Source: Comamonas sp. lk
GTDB taxonomy: Bacteria; Pseudomonadota; Gammaproteobacteria; Burkholderiales; Burkholderiaceae_C
Length of the DNA stretch: 5,644 nucleotides
Reading direction: 5' to 3'
NCBI GenBank assembly: GCA_945898105.1
Contig: CAMDHL010000155.1
Coordinates: 1 to 5,644 of the forward strand
Shown: one piece after another, positions 1 to 5,644 of the stretch
Layout: each line of letters begins with the position of its first letter
How positions within the stretch are numbered: position 1 is the stretch's first letter
Position numbers and translations under genes: made by a program
The notes under the pieces: generated by a model
Told to the model about the DNA's origin: nothing
The model's input: the letters and a program-made list of their open reading frames with translations, nothing else
Database searches by the model: none

Positions 1-309
1 TACGCGGTCATAAAAACCGGCGGCAAGCAATATCGAGTTGCAGCCGGCGAAAAAATTAAAGTAGAACAGATTGCTGCGGACGTAGGCCAAGAGATTGTGT
101 TCAACGAGGTTTTGGCGGTCGGTAACGGCGCAGAGCTCAAAGTTGGCACACCCTTGGTGTCCGGCGCATCCGTAACGGTGACAGTTTTGTCACACGGCAA
201 GCACGACAAAGTGCGTATTTTCAAAATGCGTCGTCGTAAGCATTACCAAAAACGTCAAGGGCACCGTCAGCAGTTCACCGAACTGCAAATCGGCGCGATT
301 GTCGCTTAA
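1..309 (+). CDS. rplU: 50S ribosomal protein L21 (5' partial, lacks only the start codon)
   Basis: L21 is a primary 23S rRNA-binding protein of the large ribosomal subunit. The reading frame is open from base 1 and begins [13 protein letters not shown], which is the L21 N-terminus from residue 2, so the initiating ATG must lie immediately left of the window. The 102 visible residues plus Met give 103, the length of E. coli L21. The C-terminal half carries the family signature: a basic run ([17 protein letters not shown], about residues 71-87) followed by GHRQQFT (88-94), which contacts rRNA. A GTG at 97 could look like a start, but it falls inside the conserved domain. The stop TAA at 307-309 lies 12 bases before rpmA, and the pair is the standard bacterial L21-L27 operon. 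Its promoter is outside the window. Identification is secure. Confidence 0.98.
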   Translation, partial: YAVIKTGGKQYRVAAGEKIKVEQIAADVGQEIVFNEVLAVGNGAELKVGTPLVSGASVTVTVLSHGKHDKVRIFKMRRRKHYQKRQGHRQQFTELQIGAIVA

Positions 310-313
310 AGGA
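308..313 (+). promoter_or_regulatory. Ribosome binding site of rpmA
   Basis: AAAGGA overlaps the last two bases of the rplU stop codon and lies 8 bases upstream of the rpmA ATG. It is the clearest Shine-Dalgarno sequence in the window. Its position on the upstream stop codon fits ribosomes moving from L21 to L27 for equimolar output; that coupling is inferred. Confidence 0.7.
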
Positions 314-321
314 CGCAGGTC

Positions 322-582
322 ATGGCACAGAAAAAAGGCGGCGGCTCTACGCGAAACGGGCGCGATTCCAAGCCCAAAATGCTCGGTGTTAAATCATTTG
401 GCGGTCAACTGATCAGCGCAGGCGCGATCATTGTGCGCCAGCGTGGCACCAAGTTCCACCCCGGCACCAATGTCGGCATCGGCAAAGACCATACGCTATT
501 CGCCTTGGTCGAAGGCCATGTCCAATTTGCGGTCAAAGGCCCATTGAACAAGCACACGGTGAGCATCACAGCTGCGGCTTGA
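322..582 (+). CDS. rpmA: 50S ribosomal protein L27
   Basis: L27 is a small basic protein of the 50S subunit whose flexible N-terminus reaches the peptidyl transferase centre and helps place tRNA substrates. The 86-residue product is close to the 85 of E. coli. It starts [16 protein letters not shown], with the unstructured Lys/Gly-rich tail intact and without the cleavable N-terminal extension found in Firmicutes. The family signature [15 protein letters not shown] lies at residues 34-48, followed by [13 protein letters not shown] (50-62). A Shine-Dalgarno sequence AAAGGA (308-313), overlapping the rplU stop codon, sits 8 bases before the ATG and fixes the start. It is co-transcribed with rplU, and an intrinsic terminator lies just downstream. 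Identification is secure. Confidence 0.98.
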   Translation: MAQKKGGGSTRNGRDSKPKMLGVKSFGGQLISAGAIIVRQRGTKFHPGTNVGIGKDHTLFALVEGHVQFAVKGPLNKHTVSITAAA

Positions 583-1743
<1,161 letters not shown>

Positions 1744-1800
1744 ATTTTTCACTTTCCCAAAACCTAAGCCCCTACCGCCAGGCCGATACCGGTAACCCGC

Positions 1801-2937
1801 ATGCCCAGTACCCGCAAAACCCGCATTGTTCAGGACGCCAAGCGCATCGTGGTCAAAGTTGGCTCCAGCCTGGTGACTAACGAAGGCCGCGGCTTAGATG
1901 AGGCCGCTATAGGCCAGTGGTGTCGCCAACTCGCCGTCCTTCGCGGCAAAGGAATCGAAGTGGTGATGGTCTCCAGCGGCGCCATTGCCGAGGGTATGAA
2001 ACGCCTTGGCTGGAGCGCCCGTCCGCAAGCGATCAACGAATTGCAAGCCGCTGCTGCCGTGGGCCAGATGGGCCTGGCGCAGATGTACGAAACCAAGCTG
2101 CGCGAAAACTCGCTGGGCAGTGCCCAGGTGCTGCTCACCCACGCCGATCTGGCCGACCGCGAGCGCTACCTTAATGCCCGTTCCACCTTGCTCACGCTGC
2201 TCAAGCTGGGCGTAGTACCCGTTATCAATGAAAACGACACGGTGGTGAACGACGAAATCAAGTTCGGCGATAACGACACCTTGGGCGCGCTGGTGGCCAA
2301 CTTGATTGAAGCCGACGCGCTGGTGATACTGACCGACCAAAAAGGCTTGTTTAGCGCCGACCCGCGCAAAGACCCGCAGGCACGCTTTATCGACGAGGCG
2401 CGGGCGGGCGATTTGGCCTTGGAAGAGATGGCTGGTGGTACCGGCAGTAGTTTGGGCCGGGGCGGCATGATTACCAAAATCCTGGCTGCCAAGCGCGCTG
2501 CAGGCTCGGGTGCTTCCACCATCATTGCGTGGGGCCGAGAGCCCGACGCTCTGGTGCGTCTGGCACAGGGGGAGGCCATAGGCACGGTGTTAGTGGCTCC
2601 AACCCAGAAAACCCAGGCGCGCAAACAGTGGATGGCCGACCATTTGCAATTGCGTGGTGCGGTGATGGTCGATGCCGGGGCGGCGCGCATGGTGCGCAGC
2701 CAGGGCAAAAGCCTTTTGCCGGTGGGCATGGTGGGGGTGGAGGGCGATTTTTCGCGCGGCGACGTGATAGCCGTACGCGGTCCCGAAGGCCAGGACATTG
2801 CGCGTGGGCTGGCTAACTATTCCAGCGCCGAAGCCCGCTTGCTGTGCGGCAAGCCGTCCGCCGAAATCGAATCGCTGCTCGGCTACGCCGCCGAGCCCGA
2901 AATGTTGCACCGGGACAACCTGGTGTTGATGCGCTAA
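1801..2937 (+). CDS. proB: Glutamate 5-kinase (gamma-glutamyl kinase)
   Basis: ProB phosphorylates L-glutamate to gamma-glutamyl phosphate, the first and proline-inhibited step of cytoplasmic proline synthesis. The 378-residue product has an amino-acid-kinase domain (about 14-265) and a C-terminal PUA domain (about 283-360). Visible motifs are VVKVGSSLV (17-25, K19), SSGAIAEG (58-65), [12 protein letters not shown] (111-122), [19 protein letters not shown] (141-159), LTDQKGL (177-183) and GGMITK (221-226, K226). From my recollection of E. coli ProB the numbering is offset by 9, so D116, E152 and N158 match D107, E143 and N149; D107 is the site of a known feedback-resistance mutation. Proline inhibition is therefore expected (inference). 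T211 of E. coli is Arg here (R220). The ATG at 1801 is the first possible start after the in-frame stop at 1765-1767. No clear Shine-Dalgarno is visible. The 57-base gap after obgE has no terminator, so co-transcription is likely. proA is not adjacent. Confidence 0.97.
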   Translation: MPSTRKTRIVQDAKRIVVKVGSSLVTNEGRGLDEAAIGQWCRQLAVLRGKGIEVVMVSSGAIAEGMKRLGWSARPQAINELQAAAAVGQMGLAQMYETKLRENSLGSAQVLLTHADLADRERYLNARSTLLTLLKLGVVPVINENDTVVNDEIKFGDNDTLGALVANLIEADALVILTDQKGLFSADPRKDPQARFIDEARAGDLALEEMAGGTGSSLGRGGMITKILAAKRAAGSGASTIIAWGREPDALVRLAQGEAIGTVLVAPTQKTQARKQWMADHLQLRGAVMVDAGAARMVRSQGKSLLPVGMVGVEGDFSRGDVIAVRGPEGQDIARGLANYSSAEARLLCGKPSAEIESLLGYAAEPEMLHRDNLVLMR

Positions 2938-2977
2938 GCAAGGCCTGCCAAACCGCCGGTTTCCCCGTTCGCTTAGC
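2933..2977. repeat. Inverted repeat spanning the convergent proB and rppH stop codons
   Basis: GCTAAGC (2933-2939) is matched by its exact reverse complement GCTTAGC (2971-2977). The left arm contains the proB TAA and the right arm contains the rppH stop (TTA on the plus strand). Between them AAACC (2950-2954) and GGTTT (2958-2962) can form a 5-base-pair hairpin with a GCC loop. There is no good T tract on either side, so a bidirectional terminator is possible but weak. The gap between the two genes is only 35 bases, and no other terminator candidate lies within it. Confidence 0.35.
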
Positions 2978-3569
2978 TGTCCTGGTCTTGGTCTTTAGGC
3001 GCCTGCTCCGGCGCATTTCCCGGCTCCGCCAAACCCGGTTCCTCTTCCTGACGTCCCGCAGCACTTCTTGCGGGCCCAGTACGGGCGCGGCCGTCAAGGC
3101 GCGGTAGGTAGCGCGACAACTCGGTCAGGGCATCGTGGTAAACGCCACGCTTGAAATCGACGACGGCATCTAGCGGTACCCAGTAGTCGTTCCAGCGCCA
3201 GGCGTCGAATTCCGGATGGTCGGTAGCGCGCAGGTTCAGATTCCAGTCAAACCCGGTGAGCTGGAGCAGAAACCAGATTTGCTTCTGGCCTTTGTAATGT
3301 CCACGCGCATCACGGCGGATATAGCGCTGTGGCACCTCGTAGCGCAACCAGTCACGGGTCCGGGCGACAATTGCAACATGCCCCGGCTGGAGCCCCACTT
3401 CCTCGTGCAATTCGCGGTACATGGCTTGCTCCGGGGTTTCGCCCCTGTCAATGCCGCCCTGCGGAAACTGCCACGAATGGGTCCGTATGCGTTTGCCCCA
3501 AAAAACCTGATTTTTCTGGTTGAGCAGGATGATGCCGACGTTGGGCCGAAACCCATCCCGGTCAAGCAT
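2973..3569 (-). CDS. rppH: RNA pyrophosphohydrolase RppH (Nudix family)
   Basis: RppH removes pyrophosphate from the 5' triphosphate end of mRNAs, leaving a monophosphate that stimulates RNase E decay. The 198-residue product begins [13 protein letters not shown], the typical RppH N-terminus. It has the full Nudix box at residues 38-60 (GX5EX7REUXEEXGU: G38, E44, R52, E53, E56, E57, G59), whose glutamates bind the catalytic metal. HSWQFPQGG (31-39), [10 protein letters not shown] (71-80), [11 protein letters not shown] (94-104) and PEFDAWRW (119-126) match E. coli RppH closely. Beyond about residue 149 the protein becomes a hydrophilic Arg/Pro/Gly/Glu/Gln tail ending QDQDS, making it about 22 residues longer than E. 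coli's 176. The frame stays open upstream to 4043, antisense to proS, but conservation begins at 3569. A GGGG (3577-3580) seven bases upstream of the ATG is the likely ribosome binding site. It is convergent with proB and divergent from proS. Confidence 0.96.
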   Translation of the reverse strand: MLDRDGFRPNVGIILLNQKNQVFWGKRIRTHSWQFPQGGIDRGETPEQAMYRELHEEVGLQPGHVAIVARTRDWLRYEVPQRYIRRDARGHYKGQKQIWFLLQLTGFDWNLNLRATDHPEFDAWRWNDYWVPLDAVVDFKRGVYHDALTELSRYLPRLDGRARTGPARSAAGRQEEEPGLAEPGNAPEQAPKDQDQDS

Positions 3570-3599
3570 AATCAAACCCCAAATTTTTAAACTTGAGCC

Positions 3600-3628
3600 A
3601 TTATGCACGGCACTTCGCCCGCTGCAAA
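3600..3628 (-). promoter_or_regulatory. Candidate sigma-70 promoter for rppH
   Basis: On the minus strand TTTGCA (3628-3623, 4 of 6 matches to TTGACA) is followed after 17 bases by CATAAT (3605-3600, 5 of 6 matches to TATAAT). Transcription would start near 3593, giving a leader of about 25 bases that contains the GGGG ribosome binding site. It lies in the divergent rppH-proS spacer, where a promoter is expected. This was read by eye against consensus only. Confidence 0.4.
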
Positions 3629-3662
3629 CAGGCCTGCGCCACCACGATTCACGAGACCCTGC

Positions 3663-5405
3663 ATGAAAGCTTCCCAATTCCTGATTTCCACCCTCAAGGA
3701 GGCTCCGGCCGACGCCGAAGTGGCCAGCCACCAGCTGATGATGCGGGCGGGGATGATCAAAAAACTCGGCGCTGGCATCTACACCTACATGCCCATGGGC
3801 TTGCGTGTCATCCGCAAAGTGGAGGCTATCGTGCGCGAGGAAATGAACCGCGCTGGCGCAGTGGAGATCAGCATGCCGGTAGTGCAGCCGGCAGAGCTCT
3901 GGCAGGAAACCGGTCGCTTCGAGAAAATGGGACCGGAGCTTTTGCGCATCAAAGACCGCCACGACCGGGACTACGTGGTGCAGCCGACCAGCGAAGAGGT
4001 GGTGACCGACATCGCCCGCCAGGAAATCAAAAGCTACAAGCAACTACCCAAAAACCTGTACCAAATACAGACCAAGTTCCGCGACGAGCGCCGCCCCCGT
4101 TTTGGCCTGATGCGTGGGCGAGAGTTCACCATGAAGGACGCCTACAGCTTTGACCGCGACATCGATTCGGCCAAAGCCAGCTACCAAGTCATGGCCCAGG
4201 CCTACCGCAAAATTTTTGACCGCTTCGGTCTGCGCTACCGCGCGGTCGCCGCCGATAGCGGCGCCATTGGCGGCGATCTGAGTGAAGAGTTCCAGGTGAT
4301 CGCCACAACCGGCGAAGACGCCATCGTCTATGCGCCCGGCAGCGACTACGCCGCCAATATGGAGAAAGCCGAAGCCCTGGCGCCGGCCGGTCCGCGCCCG
4401 GCATCCGGCCAGACCATGGCCAAGGTCGCCACGCCCGGCAAAAGCACTTGCGCGGACGTGGCCGAATACCTGAAGCTGCCTCTGGCAAGCACCCTGAAGT
4501 CCTTGGTCGTAGCCACCGACGAGCGTGACGACAAAGGTGAAGTGGTCAAGTCGGTGGTCTGGCTTTTGCTGATCCGGGGCGACCGCAGCATGAACGAAGT
4601 CAAAGTGTCCAAAGTGCCCGGCTTGGCCGATTTCCGCTTTGCCAGCTTGGCAGAGATCGACGCGCATTTCGGTTGCGAGCCCGGCTATCTGGGGCCGGTG
4701 GGTCTGAAAAAGCCACTGCATATCGTGGCCGACCGCGAGGTGGCGCTAATGGCCGACTGGGTGTGCGGCGCCAACGAACCGCATTTCCATATCGCCGGCG
4801 TGAACTGGGGCCGCGACCTACCCGAGCCTAATGTGGTGGCAGACATACGCAATGTGGTCGAGGGCGATCTGGCGCCTGATGGCAGCGGCACTCTGGCGAT
4901 TGAGCGTGGCATCGAAATCGGCCATATTTTTTATCTGGGCACCAAGTATTCCAAAGCTATGAATGCCACGTTTTTGGACGTGAACGGTAAGCCGCAATTT
5001 ATGGAGATGGGCTGCTACGGAATCGGCATCACGCGCCTACCCGCTGCCGCTATTGAGCAAAACCACGATGCGCGCGGCATCATTTGGCCGGACGCGCTGG
5101 CGCCTTTTACCGTCGTGATTTGCCCCATCAGCCCGGACCGCTTCGCCGAGGTCAAGGCCGCTGCCGAGGCGCTTTACGCTGAACTACTGGCTGCCGGGGT
5201 GGATGTCATCCTGGACGACCGGGGCGAGCGCCCGGGTGCCATGTTTGCGGATTGGGAACTTATCGGTGTGCCACATCGCATCACGTTGGGCGACCGAGGC
5301 TTGAAAGAGGGCATGGTCGAATACCAACACCGGCGCGATGCCGCAGCTACCTCTGTTCCAGTGACGGAAGCGGCAGATTGGGTGCGCAGCCGCCTGACCG
5401 TCTAA
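3663..5405 (+). CDS. proS: Prolyl-tRNA synthetase (bacterial type, with editing domain)
   Basis: ProS is a class IIa aminoacyl-tRNA synthetase that charges tRNA-Pro with proline in the cytoplasm. The 580-residue product (E. coli 572) shows the class II core: [10 protein letters not shown] (71-80), QPTSEE (107-112), motif 2 [10 protein letters not shown] (139-148) continuing to MKDAYSF (157-163), and motif 3 GCYGIGITR (450-458, with R458). The prokaryotic INS editing domain, which clears mischarged Ala-tRNA-Pro, lies at about 225-405. It keeps K279, the lysine known to be important in E. coli, at the same number. The anticodon-binding domain fills about 480-580 ([19 protein letters not shown]). 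I chose the ATG at 3663 because [19 protein letters not shown] aligns with the E. coli N-terminus. An in-frame ATG at 3603 would add 20 Pro/Arg-rich residues and sits on the candidate rppH -10 box. The ribosome binding site is weak (GAGA, 3653-3656). The next gene follows 29 bases after the stop. Confidence 0.97.
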   Translation: MKASQFLISTLKEAPADAEVASHQLMMRAGMIKKLGAGIYTYMPMGLRVIRKVEAIVREEMNRAGAVEISMPVVQPAELWQETGRFEKMGPELLRIKDRHDRDYVVQPTSEEVVTDIARQEIKSYKQLPKNLYQIQTKFRDERRPRFGLMRGREFTMKDAYSFDRDIDSAKASYQVMAQAYRKIFDRFGLRYRAVAADSGAIGGDLSEEFQVIATTGEDAIVYAPGSDYAANMEKAEALAPAGPRPASGQTMAKVATPGKSTCADVAEYLKLPLASTLKSLVVATDERDDKGEVVKSVVWLLLIRGDRSMNEVKVSKVPGLADFRFASLAEIDAHFGCEPGYLGPVGLKKPLHIVADREVALMADWVCGANEPHFHIAGVNWGRDLPEPNVVADIRNVVEGDLAPDGSGTLAIERGIEIGHIFYLGTKYSKAMNATFLDVNGKPQFMEMGCYGIGITRLPAAAIEQNHDARGIIWPDALAPFTVVICPISPDRFAEVKAAAEALYAELLAAGVDVILDDRGERPGAMFADWELIGVPHRITLGDRGLKEGMVEYQHRRDAAATSVPVTEAADWVRSRLTV

Positions 5406-5406
5406 T

Positions 5407-5427
5407 CGGACTCGGCTAAATAGTCCG
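5407..5427. repeat. Short inverted repeat after proS
   Basis: CGGACT (5407-5412) and AGTCCG (5422-5427) form a perfect 6-base-pair stem with a 9-base loop, directly after the proS stop and 7 bases before the next ATG. It has no T tract, so it does not look like an intrinsic terminator. It could be a weak hairpin affecting translation of the next gene, or chance. Confidence 0.25.
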
Positions 5428-5434
5428 CCTGCGC

Positions 5435-5644
5435 ATGCAGCGCCCTAGTTTTTTCAGCCGCCGCAAGGCCTTGGCGCACATCCTTCGCGCCTGGCCTGCG
5501 GGTTTGGCTTTACCCCTGCTGTTTCCACCATCGGCGTATGCGGGCAGACAGGTGGAAGAGCCGCTAATCGACTCGGTGCGCTCGGCGCTGAGTTCGGCCA
5601 TTCACCAAAGTGCCCCGCCGGTTCCCACATTTGCGCAGGACAGC
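5435..5644 (+). CDS. Exported protein, probable lytic transglycosylase (3' partial)
   Basis: The frame is open from the ATG at 5435 to the window edge (70 codons); the rest of the gene lies outside. The product starts with a basic segment (MQRPSFFSRRKALAHILR), then a hydrophobic stretch (about 19-31) and an AYA motif at 34-36 that suits signal peptidase I cleavage before G37. SRRKALA (8-14) resembles a twin-arginine motif, but the hydrophobic core could equally serve Sec. The mature start, EEPLIDSVRSALSSAI followed by a Pro-rich APPVPTF, resembles what I recall of periplasmic lytic transglycosylases (Slt/MltC-like murein hydrolases) that sit after proS in Comamonadaceae. The catalytic domain is not visible, so the function rests on N-terminal resemblance and synteny. 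The in-frame stop at 5417-5419 leaves ATG 5435 as the first usual start. No Shine-Dalgarno is evident. It lies 29 bases after proS and is probably co-transcribed. Confidence 0.6.
   Translation, partial: MQRPSFFSRRKALAHILRAWPAGLALPLLFPPSAYAGRQVEEPLIDSVRSALSSAIHQSAPPVPTFAQDS

Noticed and set aside
2166..2798. 210-codon minus-strand open frame inside proB
   Set aside because: It is a shadow of high-GC codon usage opposite a conserved gene; composition is Ser/Pro/Ala/Arg-rich with no recognisable motif.
3055..3074. CCCGCA/TGCGGG hairpin near the 3' end of rppH
   Set aside because: It lies within the coding tail of rppH, has no T tract in either direction and is explained by GC-rich codons.
2973..4043. 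Minus-strand open frame extending RppH upstream by 158 codons
   Set aside because: The extra part is antisense to proS, resembles no known domain, and RppH family conservation begins exactly at the ATG at 3569.
4044..4721. 225-codon minus-strand open frame inside proS
   Set aside because: It is fully antisense to conserved ProRS codons, has a biased His/Gly/Ala composition and no family resemblance; the open frame follows from GC skew at codon positions.
5402..5576. Near-repeat of CTAATCGGACTCGG (5402-5415) as CTAATCGACTCGG (5564-5576)
   Set aside because: The copies differ by an indel, one lies over a stop codon and the other inside a coding region, and there are no further copies; most likely coincidence.

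Overview
This window is a stretch of conserved chromosomal housekeeping genes. Gene order, protein sequences and the moderately high GC content point to a betaproteobacterium of the order Burkholderiales, most likely the Comamonadaceae (Rhodoferax/Polaromonas-like). That placement comes from recalled family sequences and synteny, not from a database search. I see no phage, transposon, CRISPR, tRNA or rRNA features, and no sign of recent gene transfer.

Layout. (1) Positions 1-582 hold the ribosomal protein pair rplU (L21, lacking only its start codon, which lies just left of the window) and rpmA (L27), 12 bases apart. (2) A good intrinsic terminator hairpin at 602-632 closes the ribosomal unit. 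(3) obgE (655-1743), the ribosome-associated GTPase, and proB (1801-2937), glutamate 5-kinase, follow on the same strand. (4) rppH (2973-3569, minus strand), the RNA 5' pyrophosphohydrolase, converges on proB. The two stop codons lie in opposite arms of a 7-base inverted repeat. (5) A 93-base divergent spacer (3570-3662) carries a plausible rppH promoter. (6) proS (3663-5405), a bacterial-type prolyl-tRNA synthetase with an inserted editing domain, reads rightward. (7) From 5435 to the right edge there is the exported N-terminus of a protein cut off by the window, probably a lytic transglycosylase.

Functionally most of the window concerns translation: two 50S proteins, a 50S assembly GTPase and an aminoacyl-tRNA synthetase. 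proB (first step of proline synthesis) and proS (charging of proline to tRNA) both concern proline but face each other across rppH, so co-regulation is not implied. Both carry the key residues of working enzymes.

I found no evidence of an undescribed system here. The observations worth a second look are modest: the terminator between rpmA and obgE, a Thr-to-Arg change in a conserved glycine loop of ProB, proB without proA beside it, a disordered tail on RppH, the stop-codon inverted repeat, and start-site questions for ProS and the last gene.
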